A stretch of DNA of 64,000 nt from Prostheceraeus crozeri (Eukaryota; Platyhelminthes; Polycladida; Euryleptidae), in contig CAJQUW010015625.1 of assembly GCA_907163375.1 (NCBI GenBank), forward strand, positions 1 through 64,000. The letters are read 5' to 3'. The notes under the pieces were generated by a model. That model was not told the origin of the DNA. It made no database searches and saw only the letters and a program-made list of their open reading frames with translations. The number at the start of each line of letters is the position of its first letter. Positions within the stretch are counted from its first letter, which is position 1. Made by a program: the position numbers and the translations under genes. Shown piece after piece: positions 13,073 to 26,184 of the stretch.

Positions 13073-15240
13073 TCTATGCGGCTGAAGTCGTCGTCTAAGC
13101 CTGAAAATGCTGTTGAAGATGATGATTGAGACCGATTCAGAATGTAGTCGTTTGTCTATTGCTGCTTCATTTCTCTCTTCACACCAGTCATCGTTTTATT
13201 GACCGACGTAAACTTCATTTTTCTCTCCGTTCGATAATAGTATTGAAGTGCATTTGAGACCAGTAACTACGAAGAATTGAATTGTAATGCATTACTGATG
13301 AAGACTGTTGAACTGGTATGCGCAATCACGGTGTCTTACTCCTTTCGTATAACAGCCTTCTACGATTCGACACGTAGTGTTTCTATGATACTGAATGTTT
13401 GGTTTTTTGACATTGGTTATTTGTTTTTAAGATAAGAAAGGAAATCATATATGTCGTAATTATCAACTTTTCTTTGTAGTTACATTGATCGACCGTTGCT
13501 TGGTATTATAATTTGGGGTGCCTGCAAGGCTCCATGTTTTTTCATCTATGTTTTCCTGCACGAGAGGTCGCGACTGCTTTGATTGATGTAGTCTCCCCTC
13601 TTGATGTTTGGACTGATGATAGGTGTTGCAGCGAAATCTTCCCGTGGTGAGTTAACATGAATTGCATGTGTCAATCAACGGTGTCATCGAGCTATGCCGG
13701 TTTAGATCAAGAAAACTATAAGCTCGAACGTGTATTATGACGTACAAATTTTCGGACGAAGCATTTTTCAAGTGCAGATTTAATGGCAGGCTAAGAAAGC
13801 GACACTAAATCGAAACTGTTGAAGCGATGCATTGTCGTCAAAGCAGCAACATTCTTATGAATGGTTGTTGTGGACTTCAATTGGATGTTAAGATGATCCT
13901 TTTTGCTTGTCTTTTTGCAAGATCCTCTTTTTGTGACCTTTCTTGAACGAAAGGTCAACTGTTGAAAGTTCAACTTTTCTTGAACTGTTGAAGCGATGCA
14001 TTGTCGTCAAAGCAGCAACATTCTTATGAATGGTTGTTGTGGACGTCAATTGGATGTTAAGATGATCCTTTTTGCTTGTCTTTTTGCAAGATCCTCTTTT
14101 TGTGACCTTTCTTGAACGATTTTATTTTATCTTATTTTACTTCCTTGTAAAGTCTTTTGAGCGTTGATTAGTTTTTAATTAGTTTCATTGACAGCTCTAT
14201 TATTATCTTAAGCTGTCTGTTTACTTGTCTGCTAGCGCTGTCAATCTGAATAACACTCCTCGGCGGAAAGATTTAGTGTCGGTTTTCTAGCATGCCATTA
14301 AATCTGTACTTGAAAAGGCTTCGGCCGAAAATTTGTACTTCATAATACACGTTCGAGCTCACCAAAACCGTTTTCTTGATCTATAATTGCATATGTCCTT
14401 ATAATTGCTTGTCAACTAACATTTCCAATTTTTTTCAATTCTGAAGACTTCATGCTACATTTGCAGGTTTTGATTATCAGTGCTCGTGTGCTCATACACT
14501 GGAGATCGCGGCTGAATTTTTTTGACGGTCTCCGTTCTCCCCTACGAAGAATGGATAATGGACGTAAAACGAAAAAGTAAGTAAGTCTCATCTCTTGGTG
14601 TATGGACTGATGGTAGAATTCATCAGTGCCCGCGGTCATGGAAAATCTGGATAAGTCATGGAAACATCAAAATTTGAAAACGTCATGGAATAATTGCGGA
14701 AATTATAATTTCTGGAAAGTCTTGGAAAAGTCATGGAAAAATATGTGATGTTCTATTCTCAAATATGGTTGCATGAATGAGTCTTGTTGCCATTTTTTGA
14801 GCTGCCAATGGGTAGGACTAGCAGACCTGCGATTTCTTCAGATTTCAACGCAAATCTGGTAGAGGCCAAATGCAATGCAGCTTCTAACGTAAATTTCTAG
14901 ATTTTGCACAACATGAGATCACCCTTAAGCAGCCTTTTATTCGAAAGAGCGACGGTTATAATAATCAACATCACAAGGCACCCCATGTACATGAAGATGT
15001 AGCAGTCAGATCTACGTACGCGTAGTAAATTAACAAATGTTGCTATACATAGAAGTGCAACACTGTAATATTTAAGGATGCGCGATGATTGCCTAGGATT
15101 AGCCTAGTAGTTTAAATCGTCACCGCCTGCAAAACCCACAGGTCAAGTCCAATATGTCTACGGAACGCTAGAGATTCGAATTATTTTTTTCTAGTTAGCA
15201 TTTTTTGGTATAAATTTTAATAATTATGACTGATTAGATA
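13073..15240. repeat. Segmental tandem duplication, copy I
   Basis: In order it contains blocks CCTGTCTATGCGGCTGAAGT (13073), ACCAGTCATCGTTTTATTGA (about 13190), CTACGATTCGACACG (about 13360), CTGCAAGGCTCCATGTTTTT (about 13520), CATGCTACATTTGCAGGTTT (about 14450) and the CAATATGTCTACGGAACGCT end (about 15150). The same blocks recur in the same order in 15523-16720. Copy I is longer because of a local 137 bp duplication and a GTCATGGAAA-rich segment at 14640-14740. Confidence 0.75.
13814..14119. repeat. Recent 137 bp tandem duplication
   Basis: 13814-13950 and 13983-14119 are nearly identical (the clearest difference is GGACTTCAATT against GGACGTCAATT). They are separated by 32 bp that is itself partly repetitive. 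The period is 169 bp. Low divergence marks this as much younger than the surrounding segmental duplication. Confidence 0.9.
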
Positions 15241-15555
15241 GTTGAAATAAGTCAGGCTGTTGAAGCACTTGCTTTATCTAAAATTTCTCCCGAAAAGCAG
15301 CTTAAACAGGAAATAGAAAGCGATCGCAGGATTAAGGTCTGGAACTACACTAGTAAGACGATGAAATTTATAAAACCATGGATTTTGGTTGTTAACCGGT
15401 TAACTATTTCAAGCCGATTAAACGAAAGTTTGAACCGTGCCAATGACTGCGGCATGATCATCACAGAGAAGACTACTGAAAGGGTAGATGACTTCCTTGA
15501 AGAGATCCTACTTGCCGACAGGAAGCAGCCTGTCTATGCGCTTGAAGTCGTCTAA
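15234..15555 (+). CDS. Unassigned open stretch at the duplication junction
   Basis: About 105 codons are open before the stop at 15555. They begin just after the copy I end and read VEISQAVEALALSKISPEKQ, then NRLTISSRLNESLNRAND and TTERVDDFLEEILLADRKQP. Composition is protein-like and predicted helical. The order NR-x-L, a helix with LNxxL, a T-E-K-T-T-E stretch and a final FLEEIL helix is loosely like a CARD/death-fold domain, but this is too weak to be an assignment. The C-terminal codons (PVYALEVV) survive as a short degraded copy at about 13073, so the stretch belongs to the duplicated unit. Confidence 0.3.
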
Positions 15556-16720
15556 GCCTGAATACACGGTTGAGTCAGTTAAAATATGAGGATGGACTTA
15601 TCACATTGAAACAAATTTCCTGTGATATCAGGACTGCATCAGTTCTGTCAGCGCTTCGATTTGATCATTGCAGACTAGTTCAGTGTCTCTACAGGAAACA
15701 GGTTTCTTTATTTATCCATATGACTTACATGAGTGAAGCTCCATGTCAGATAGAAGCTTCCGGTAGTGATTGATGCCGCTTTCGGTTGCGGTCGTTTGTC
15801 TTTTGCTGTTCCCTTTCCTCGTCGCACCAGTCATTGTTTTATTGACCGCCGTTGACTCCTCTCTTCTCTCTATCTGATAATAGTATTGAAGTGCATTTGA
15901 GCCCACGAGATGCAAAGAGAAGAAAAAACTTGTAAATGCAATCTCAGTGTTTTACTTCTTTCTGTCAGGAGTCTTCTATGATTCGACACCTGATGTTTTT
16001 ATGGTACTGAATGTTTAAGTTTTTTAAATTTGCTTTTCGTTTAAGATATGGACGGTAATGAAGTATGTCGCAATGTACCGAGGTTCTTTTTCGTTGTAAT
16101 TATATTGTTTGCTCGTTGACTGGCATTTCAATCCGAGGTTCCTGCAAGGCTCCATGTTTTTTCATCTATGTTTTCCTGCACGAGAGGTCGCGACTGCTTT
16201 GATTGATGCAGTTTCCCCTCTTGATGCTTGGACTGATGATAGGTGTCGCAGCGAAACCTTCCCGTGGTGAGTTTACATGAATCCGTGAGTCCTTATAATT
16301 GCTTGATAACTAACTTTTCTATTTTCAGAGAGTGTATTTGCCTTGCTTTATATGTTTCTGTTCTGTAGTGGTGCTGTTCAATGTATCACTGTATGTCGTA
16401 ACATCATAATAATGATGGATATTTGAAAACTTTATGCTACATTTTCAGGTTTTGATCATTTGTGCGCAACTGCTCAAGCATTATAGATCGCGGCTGAATT
16501 TTTCTGACAAAGTCTCCTCTCTGGGTGTGTGGACTAATGGTAGATGCAACAGTCAGATCTACAGGTCCACAGTAAGTTAATAGATGTTGCAATGCATAGA
16601 AGTGCGAACCGCACCGCATGCAAATCTCGCCAAAGTTTACCCCAATATGTCTACAGAGCGATAGAGATTCGAAACATTTTTTCTGGTTTTCATTCATTTT
16701 AATTATTAAGACTGATTGGG
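15523..16720. repeat. Segmental tandem duplication, copy II
   Basis: Collinear with copy I: CCTGTCTATGCGCTTGAAGT (15523), GTCATTGTTTTATTGACC (about 15830), TCTATGATTCGACACC (about 15970), CTGCAAGGCTCCATGTTTTT (about 16142), TATGCTACATTTTCAGGTTT (about 16435), GCAACAGTCAGATCTAC (about 16545) and CAATATGTCTACAGAGCG (about 16640). Identity is moderate, with many indels. Confidence 0.75.
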
Positions 16721-19435
16721 TTTGTAGCTTAAAATCAAAACCTCAGTTGCTTTCATAGGGCCACGCTTGTTCTTTGGGTATGTACAACAAGTGAATGATG
16801 CCCTGATCATCTGTTGTATATGAATGCCACACTGCTAGTAGTTCATTCAATTCTACGAGATAACGATAAAGATCAGAAGACGTCTTGGGTGTTACTATTA
16901 TCTGGTTCCGTGGTTTATCCCACTTCATCACATACAACTAAGGAATCATTGGTAATTATTGGCATAGAAAATTATTTTTCGACTTTCGGGTAGGCCACCG
17001 TTCAGAATTGAATTTTTCTTTTCAAGGAGTGATGAAGATTTAGAACTCAAGTATGGTTCACATATGCTACTATAAGTAGTAGGTATGGGAATATTTTGTC
17101 GATTATCAAGTAGTACGCAAGGCAAATTTATTTGTGAATGAAAATAACCAATTTGACTGAACAGACGTTAGTAAATGCATCTTTGTTCTCAAATCAAAAA
17201 TTTTAGGAATTAGTTCATATTACAGCTTTTACCTCATTCTCAGAGTAGACCTGTAATCACAGATATTGAGTAACTGTGTCAGTTTATGATAACCTTCGGA
17301 TATTCGTCAGTTCAAGTGAAAATATGTCTTTATGATGTTGCTTATGTTGATGATCATAACGTAGAATAATAGACTACGTCGTAAAATTAGTAATAAGAAA
17401 GACAGGCATTATATACGTGTACATCTTAACAGCACAGGCAATTAAGTACGGCATCAACTCGGGAATAGAGGAGAATACATGTACACCTACTATGTATGAA
17501 TATAATTGATATGGAACGGTTTGGAACTTGGAAATGAAGCGTCAGGCTATTATAGGGGTACATAAACCCGTGACAACAATTCTTAGACAAATGCATGAAA
17601 AGTAGATAAAAAGTACCAACCTATAACTCTGAATCCACATCATCACACAGCAATTCCTCTGATGCAGGTTTACCTCTTATACGCCATCGATACATATCCT
17701 CTTGATAAAGACCACAGAACATCGTAACAAGGGCAACATCCGATTTCACCATAAGCTGTGAACGCCATACTCTGTCTACATTCATAGCTGATAGTTATAA
17801 TGGCTGCTGAAGCCTGATAAGAACGCAGATGATGTAATCATTGAAAAAGAAGACTCAAATTCATCATGCTGGCACGAATAGCAACAATGGAAGAAGAGCA
17901 AGGAAAATCAAAGCAACATCGACGGTAATAGGATGGACCGACAACATCAAGCAGTGGGTACAGGGAAGAATGATGAAGGCAGAAAGGAGTAGGCCTACAC
18001 CAACGGTCGGTGATGAACAAACGACACTTAATCTGTCATTAAAACGATAGTAGTCGAACTTATCAGCACAATGACCAAGATTAACTAGCTTAAACCCAAA
18101 TTTGCTGATGACAGTTCCTGGGATGCCAAATTATAACCAAAATTTATCGGAGAAAATGTAGTCGAGGAATAACGGCGTATACTGAGGGTCACGCGATTCT
18201 TACGTCAGCTACACAGTCAGAGCAACTCCTGCTTCTCGACTAAGGACAGAATAACTAAGCATAATGCACCTTGCTAAGCATAATCCCAAACTTGCATATT
18301 ATTGAAAGCCATCTGAAAGGCAATGAGTTATATAGTCTTGAAGATGCACAATGCTAAATGACTGTACCTTTGAACTGTCTTTTAATTAAATGACTGATAG
18401 CTGTGTTAAACACATATGTAGGCCTACATGTTGAACACCTACTCCAAGTCAATAATTATGTCAACTTGATGCTGCATCTAAACAACCAGTTACAAAATAT
18501 TGTGTTATTTGGAGAGGACAAGGGAATACCGACCTCCAACCCACTTTCATACTGAATACAGAAATCGTGAATTTGAAATGAATTTGCAACATATTGTGTT
18601 GTGTACAATCGTACACGGTGATGACTTTGTTTTATTTTGTTTTATTAAGCGGATTCTTCCGTATTGTAAGAGGCTTTTTACGGAATTGACATACATAAGC
18701 TTTGTTTATCATGTACTAAATTCCTTTTCACCGCTGCAGGATTGCTAGTTTCAATTAATCGACGAAGGAAAAAGTGATTGTAGTTTCATATAGAAGACTC
18801 TAAATGCAACATAAATTTTAATAAAGAGTAACACTTGTTTTCATGAATTTCATTAATTGCCGTAGTGAATACGTCTCTGAGTTTTTTTTTTATGAGTATT
18901 GCATACTCATAGGCTGTCCATGCTTATCAAATGCTCAACTAGTTTATTAAGCATGTTTTCACAACACTGTCGAATTGGGGAATTCTACCTACTTTCCACC
19001 TGCTATTTCACACAGTTTTGGTCAAGAATCCGGTAATTTGATTCATCTCCTACGCATTTGCTTCATCTAGCTGGATATTTAAAACTTTGATAAACAGAAC
19101 TGTTTTCACTTGAGATAATAAAGTATAAAATTTTGTGAAACACCATTCTTATCGCATTTATGCAAAGAAGGATCGTTCTTTAATCGTAATTGAAATATTT
19201 CTATAATTAAGAAGAAAGACGGAATTATGAAATTAAATCGGCCACTGTCAGACATCAAGCCTCTTGAACACCTGTTACCATATGCAACAAATTGCGCTCT
19301 ATGAGTAATTGACACGAACCTGATATAGGCCTACTTGCAATCTCGAATTCGAGATATCGGTACTTGGAAAATATTGAACTCGAGATTGAATTCATTAGTT
19401 CGAGTCGCACTTTATCTGAATCGAAGGGCGCCACT
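16721..19435. other. No recognisable gene
   Basis: AT-rich sequence with scattered short frames on both strands. None has a known motif, and no terminal repeats or tails were found. Confidence 0.4.
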
Positions 19436-19439
19436 TAGT

Positions 19440-19790
19440 TAGTTATCCAGTTTTAATCCGGTGATTTCCCCGTGTCCGAGGGTGGCCGGATGTCGTGCCG
19501 CAATCGCCTTCACACCTCGTCTCCATTTCCCTCTGTCCAATACGTACTTTTTCGTCAGGCCTATCCAAGACATTTCTCTTCCACATTTTCTTGGGTCGTC
19601 CTCGCTTTCTTCTACCCCCAAAATTCAGCGCTCTCCTCAAAGCACTAAATTCATCCGTCCTCAAAACATGGCCACACCATCTCACTCCATTTGTCCTTAA
19701 TAAACTATCAACACCTTCATTCAACCCAAGCAACCGCATCAGCTCTTCACTGTTGTAAAAATGGCGCAGTGCTTTTTCGTCGGTGGTGGC
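19440..19790 (-). pseudogene. LINE C-terminal relic
   Basis: The minus-strand frame contains RTNGVRWCGHVLRTDEFSAL followed by GRRKRGRPKKMWKR. The pair VRWxGHVLR and (K)RGRPKKxW is the signature of the last 100 residues of RTE/I-type LINE polymerases. The same signature occurs twice more in the window, at 30000-30120 and 51820-51960. Everything upstream is missing, and the frame breaks after the MWKR segment. Confidence 0.75.
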
Positions 19791-22700
19791 AGCAGCTCCA
19801 ATACTTAGCGCACAAATAAATAGCTTCTACAGATTCCCAAAAAAATGTCCTTGTTCAATTAATGGTGTCGGAGCACAGGATGAAAAGACTTTACTCCTAA
19901 TAAGCATAGTCGAGTATGTTCTGACCACTTCGCCGACGTAAACAAGACAAAGAATCTATGAGATGGTATGTTACCTGACCAATATCGAGCCAATTAGTCT
20001 CTATTTCGTTTGCGACCTACCGCAATCTAATGTCTCAAATGATTCCAATGACTGAATATTTTTCAGAGTGCATTCTGTCTAAAAGCGATCTTAATTCAAT
20101 GATTTCGAATTAGAACAACATTTTGACTTTTATCTAGAAATATTGTAAATTGAAGCCACTGCGATGCATCGAAGCATTCATACTATATTCATTTCAGACA
20201 ATATGTTACCAAATTTATGTACGTACAACTGTCAAATACTGTAGATGTGCAACATGCATAATTTTTATCTTAATATTGACTGAATAATACGTCACTTCAA
20301 AAAATGGTGAACGGAGTTTGATAGCACTTCTCCTATTATGGAAGAGATACACCAACTGTAAAAAGTTGCATGCTGAATTTAATTAATATTAGTGCAAGTA
20401 CTTTTATCTTTTTTCAAATCGCATGACCTGAGAAAACACTTGATCACCTTCCATGACTTCTTATTGACAATTTTTGAAGCTAATGGCTCACTGCATAGCA
20501 GCAGTCAGCGGAGAATAGTTGCAGGGTCGTGAGAAGATTCTGCTAATTCACTATCATGTTGATGACTTGGAACTAAGTTAAATGATTCGATCTAGTAAAG
20601 CAATTATCCAAGCGATGACCAAGACAGTGGCATAGGTGGTGGTGATGATTATGACCCGCTTTTAGTCAAAAGACTAGAAAATTAGCCAAATTGTATGCGT
20701 TTCATCTCTCAAGTGATCGTCTTGAGAACGAGAGCAGTGAAACACATGTTTGCATAAAAGTTTATTCCTTCAACACTTCGCAGACCTGTCCGCCAGATTC
20801 ATCAACCATGCCAGTTATCTCAACATGCATGGTGACAAAGTGGATTTCGGACTTTAGGGATTATTCCACTATGCAGTTCTTGTCAGAAAATCCCGTTCGG
20901 TGCATCTGATGTGGGTGACACTCGTCACATGTCTATCAGTTTGCATGCGACAGTCAACTGGTAAACGCATTAAGAAATTCGTCATGAATTCTCTATTCAT
21001 GAATCAAGTAATGTCTACAACTAACGCCGCTCGGAAGATAAATTCGAGGCGCGCGATACATATCACAAATTTTGATGGATGAATTCGCCAAAATCTAATG
21101 ACACTACTCACTGTAGAACATTAATCGCTAAAATCTGGCTCTTATTTTCAATCATTGTTGATGTACGTCATTTCATTAGGCGTGTTGAATTTGCACTAAA
21201 ATTTCCCTGCCAAATGACAAAATTATTGAAGACAACATGACTAAATGCCGTCGATAGCATGACTAATGCAAGGGCTAAAATAGCATATCGAAGTAATGTA
21301 TTCAATATGTAAAAAAGGTCTGCATTTGACTATTTGACTTCGAAAAACATTGCAATTGACTTCAAGCTATTGCAATTACTTAGTCGGTGCAATTTTGGCC
21401 GCGCAGCTATTTTTCAGGCTGAGCCGGTCCAATCAATTTCCATGTCTTACCACATATCATATTTCTCAGTTACAGGAGACTTCAAAACACTGTACATGAC
21501 CAAAATCTCTATTCATTGGTTCACTTATTGTAGAGAATTTCTATCTTTTACTTATTTATGATGTTATTGATTATTTCCTCTCTTAGACATATTTATGAAA
21601 CACTCGCTATCACCGACTCAGCTACTGTGATAGTCGTCAGACCAAAGTTGTACTGACTGAGTTCATTTATCTTTCACGACAGCGCAAATTTAAGAATAGT
21701 TTGACCTTCATTTACAGGAATTGTAGGCTAGAGAATTCATTGTTCACTTCAATATGGCATCCGACTCCAAATTCTAATACATAGATGGTCCTTCAAATGA
21801 AGCATAAATGATAAAATTGAAGAGTTTTCGTCTCGTCTGTGGGAAAGCAAGCAAGACTACATGTCATCTCACCAATATAAGGAGCTGCGAGGAACCCCTG
21901 AGGAGACATTGACAAATTTGATGCTTTGATCTTGCTGCATTATCTGTTTGAGGAAATGCACTGTAGTATATTGAACAAATTTCCTGGATTTTGGTGCCTG
22001 AATTCAGACAAAAAAATGTGTACATTAAATTTAGAAATACAAACACGAATAAATATGATAGGCACTTACGAATTACTTCTGAGAATTATGCAACTCAACC
22101 GACAGTTCAGAAAATCTATGTAGTTCTCTTTGACATCCACATAATGCAACAGCATTCTACCTCTTTGATGATCGGTGCTTCTGTAAAATGCGAACATCTG
22201 AAAGATAACGAAAACAGCTGATTTACTGACCCTGACCTACTTCTGGAAGCCGCCATCGTTTAGGTACCGTTGTCATGACAGCGTGTGTCCACGAAGTTTT
22301 ATTGTTCTCAATGTCAATGACCGTTCTAGTCCTTTTATATTATATAGTGTCGGATTTCTATGGTATTACCCATAGACATCGATGTCTATGGTATTACCAA
22401 TCACTTTGCTGATCGCATGTCGCAAGAGACATCATGATTTAGACAGTTCATTCATATACTTTACGTCTTTTTGCAAAGAACACTCGTTGCAGTAGTTAAT
22501 ATTTGTTGACTGTTTGGTCTGGGCTTGAAGATAAAAAAAATGGGTCATTCTTTAAGCTTTTAAATTTTTTAAAAAACAGATCTATTTAAATTTGCAATCG
22601 TTAACAGCTGATCATGCGTTCATGGACATAAAATCATAATTACACATGTTATACGACATATGCGTGAACCAAGTGTGCATGCACTAAACTTGGTGGTGTC

Positions 22701-24108
22701 TGTTTCTCAGTTAGTACTTTATAGCTCAAAATGTTACCTATTACAATCTCAATGAATTCAATCAACGATGCTGTTAAGAATTGTCGGACTTCGAATTACG
22801 CTGACGAACTGCAAACTGCTGCTTAATTACATGAAGTCTTTTTCTAAACGGTATATAAACGATGTATTTTTTGAGGAAGAGTATCAAAGGAAGGTTGTCC
22901 ATGTTGAGAAATGATTTTGTCAATAAGCATGGCGTATTAATATGTAGAATTGTGTAGGCAGTGAGTTGCCACGACGTAGCAGCCACTATCTTCCTCCCAT
23001 CACTATTAACGGGATGATTTTCAGACCAGGTAAATTTTAATGAAGCAATGTTGCTAATTAATTGTTGCTGCATTGGAAGTGTACATTACGCTGACTGAGC
23101 TGGTAGCTGGTTGTCTCAAAGATCAATAGAGGATGAAAATGAAATGCTGTACATATGTACAGCGCAATTTGAGTTGTTTTTATTGATTGTTTTCAGTTAT
23201 TTTGTGGCTGTGAAGTGAGTCATTGCTGTGACTAAAAATATATCAACATGACTGAAATTTGTCTTGATATGATATTTTCGCTAGCAAATTATCAAAAAAT
23301 CACGCTTTTTCATCAAAAATCAGTCATGAAATTACTTAATTTGACTTTTGTGCACCATCGGGACAGTAGTTGTGGTGATATCAATCGTTGAGACAGGCTT
23401 AATAGAAGCTAATACGCAATTTTTGGACAATGTTCTTTATAATTCTATTTGATGCATTCTTGGGCCTACATAATGTGCAACGCTATCATGCGTTTAGTAA
23501 TCGTTATATTTCATTGCGGCTATTACACGTCGGTACTTTATATGCCTTCAAAAATTTCACATTTACTAGTAGAACCACGCATATTCCCAGACCATATACA
23601 GTATATCGTTGCAACGTGTAATTCAACTCTCCAGTACGAATGAGTAGCTCCATTGTAGCATGCAGTGTTGTGCTCTATTTCTGCCTCATGCCACAAAATC
23701 TACAACAGTTGCGTGGATGTTGTATATGTGATATGGCACCCACCCTATACAGCCGAATTCTTGCTTTGTATTAAGAATCCGAAGTATATATACTAAAGCT
23801 TTATTATGAAGGACATTTGGCATTTGTAAATTAAGTTTATTGTACACTTCGCTTTTCTACCAGAGGTATAAATTAGGTTTACCTTACATATAAAGACTTT
23901 TGGAATTTTGAAACTTTTGGGATAATTTGTTCCATCAACTAAGATCAACCGGTACTACATGTTTTCTCTTAACTAAGTCAATTGAGCATGATATCATAGC
24001 AACGAATTTTCCAAATCTTTGAGACGGTCGTCAGCTGTTTACATTTAAAAAGTCAGATGGGGTGACTTGGCACTGCATGTATTCTAATTATTAGAGAGTT
24101 GTTGTTTG
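19791..24108. other. No recognisable gene
   Basis: AT-rich sequence with no recognisable protein. A small inverted motif (TCTATGGTATTACC repeated around CATCGATG) lies at 22360-22400. Other open frames here are short and motif-free. Confidence 0.4.
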
Positions 24109-24116
24109 ACCGTCTA

Positions 24117-25172
24117 CAGTGGTCGTGGTGGCGCGTATTACGCCAACGAAACGCGAATACGCGAATTTATGAAAAAAATGGTAACATTACGTGAAATTCA
24201 TCATTTCATAGTTTCGAAGGTTTAATTTTTACCATTTTCGCATGTTTTCATCTACAGAGATGTTTATGTTCACACTCCATCCGCTGATGGTATAATAGTG
24301 GAACTCTACAAAAAATACTGTTGCACTTCATCAAAGTTAATTCGATTTCTTCTCCTTGTTGGAACGCCCCCGTTTCAGACTCCATGAATCCCTATGACAT
24401 GATTATTGACGCAAAGGCTCGGAGAATTTTCAGTGGCATGTCATAATCAATGCATGATCTTTGATCAGGAGTGTATCAATCTCCATTTCGGGAACAATGT
24501 CTTAAAGTCTTGGGGGTTGTTAGCCCTTGATTGCAAGACCACGAAAATTTCGAAAAGTGGGTTCTATAAGTTGTGCGATCGATGCCGTCCATGCTTGGTG
24601 ACAGCAACAAATCTCAATTGAAAGTTGAAATCCGACTTCATCAAAGCAGTCTGTAAGGATCTTCTCAAGATCGTGGCGATGCGTCAACATTTTGGAAGAA
24701 GATCGAAGTTAGCGGAAAAGTGCCAACTTCGCTTAAAGTCGCGAAGACTTTGTTCTGCCGCACAGGAATGCAGAGGTGAAGAGGGTTTCAAACCTATCCG
24801 ACATATTGACCAAAGAAAGGCGCTCGCTCATACTTGAAACCGTGAGAGCCCTTGCGATTTGCTGATGCAGAGACATGAGAATCCAATAATAAAAGTACAA
24901 AGATAAAAAAGCAAGAACGGGCAAATTATGTATATACGATAGAAGATTGGAAACGTTTTGTTTTGGCTTTGAACTTTCTGTAATAGTTGCCATTGCGGGC
25001 AGAGAATCTGATAGGAGCTTGATCATAAATAATATATACATCCTGTTTTTCCAGCAACTGTATATGAAACTCATATTACGCGTTGTTGCAATAATTATTA
25101 TTACTACTAGCGCGAATACGCGAAATTCATGACTACACGCGAAATTGGTGAAAATTAGCGCCACGACCACTG
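24117..25172 (+). mobile_element. hAT-type DNA transposon, 1056 bp, internally decayed
   Basis: Ends are CAGTGGTCGTGG at 24117 and its complement CCACGACCACTG ending at 25172. They are flanked by ACCGTCTA (24109-24116) and ACCGGCTA (25173-25180), an 8 bp target duplication with one mismatch. Both ends carry subterminal ACGCGAATACGCGAA motifs. CA...TG ends with 8 bp duplications are the hAT signature, and the internal coding relic agrees. Confidence 0.85.
24757..24865 (+). pseudogene. hAT transposase C-terminal dimerisation fragment
   Basis: About 35 codons read HRNAEVKRVSNLSDILTKER, then RSLILETVRAL and a stop at 24863-24865. This corresponds to the hAT C-terminal region, where AEVERxFS--K-ILTKxRxxL--ETVxxL is typical. 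The upstream transposase is broken by frame changes. It sits in the middle of the 24117-25172 element, on the same strand as the element's assumed coding strand. Confidence 0.6.
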
Positions 25173-25389
25173 ACCGGCTATGAAGTATAGACCTACTCAT
25201 TTTATACAATCTGACCTAAGTAATGCATACCGTACCTGCTTATTATTTGTTACTTATAGCCAACCTATTATCTGACTCTCAATAGAGACCACACTATGCT
25301 AAAGCTACGCATTATGTCCATGCTAGATTTGTGCTTCTTGAATTGACATAGAGGAAGTCTATGTCAATCAATCGTGCAAGACGATATGG

Positions 25390-25745
25390 ACAAACTAAAA
25401 GCATCAAGGAAGGAAGATATTCCACTGAGATTTGACGATCGTTCTCATTCGTCTACGATCGAATGCGACGCGGCCTATTTTGCTACTTCGTTTCCTATCA
25501 TTCCGTCGGAGATCAAGCCTGGCATATTGTTTCTGGTGTGATTTCTGGAGTTAAGGGTATAGGCAAGTCTTTTTTCGATATGTTTGTGGTGTCATTACAA
25601 ATCCTGATGACGAAGGAGAAATCCTTTTGCAAGGATTTCAGAGCCTCGACAAAGAAAATACTCCTTTTAGAGAAATTGCTGGCGACGTTTTCATGCATTC
25701 GGTTACCGTTCTTGTCGAAATATTAGTGTATAGTTTATTGGGCCC
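25390..25745 (+). pseudogene. Unassigned coding-like relic
   Basis: Two adjacent frames read protein-like text: FDDRSHSSTIECDAAYFATS in one, then VCGVITNPDDEGEILLQGFQ and FREIAGDVFMHS in the other, with stops between. The D-D-E-G-E-(V/I) then F-x-E-I-x-x-D layout is reminiscent of a C-terminal region seen in some repeat-encoded invertebrate proteins, but I cannot name the family. It looks like a broken copy. Confidence 0.25.
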
Positions 25746-26146
25746 TTAAACGTTAACGAGAGGTAATTGCCTTCGCTCCCTGTTTTTATTTAATTTTTTT
25801 CAGATGCCTTGGGGATATAATTTTTCAAATCACTTGATAAAACGATTCATTTCTACTTTAAATTTGTTTTCTGTGCCTACACATTAGCATATTGAAATTT
25901 TACGGACTACATTCGAATCAACTGCCTAGATTTCAGTTGTTTATATGCTTCAAATAACTTACGAAATGGCAAGCAGTATGGTAAGAAGTCTTAATTATGT
26001 GCTTATGTAAGCCTAGGCCCCTTACGTCACAGGTCTATGTACATGTTTGTTATCATGAAATACATGGCATTAGAACGCTGTATGCTCTAATTCATTGAAT
26101 TGTAGCATCGTAGCACTAAGAGGCAAGTTACAAGGGTAAATTAGAG

Positions 26147-26184
26147 AGTGCCATGTCACCCCGTTGATGGGGTGATATGGCACT
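26147..26184. repeat. 16 bp-arm hairpin
   Basis: AGTGCCATGTCACCCC and GGGGTGATATGGCACT flank a GTTGAT loop (one mismatch). Related GGGGTGACTTGGCACT text occurs at 24060-24075, so this is a member of a small dispersed motif. Confidence 0.7.

Noticed and set aside
13610..13650. CTGATGA...GAAA text resembling a hammerhead core (also near 16235)
   Set aside because: The sequence between the two core pieces (TAGGTGTTGCAGC) does not form stem II, and no stem I partner is present, so the match is to the short core words only.
15095..15165. tRNA-like A-box and B-box text (TAGCCTAGTAGTTTAAAT ... CAGGTCAAGTCC)
   Set aside because: No acceptor stem or consistent arms could be paired, and the duplicate copy at about 16600 lacks most of it. 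At most a degenerate SINE trace.
24733..25209. 158-codon minus-strand open frame
   Set aside because: Lies antisense across the hAT relic and its right terminus, extends past the element edge, and has no recognisable motif. The opposite strand reads as hAT transposase.
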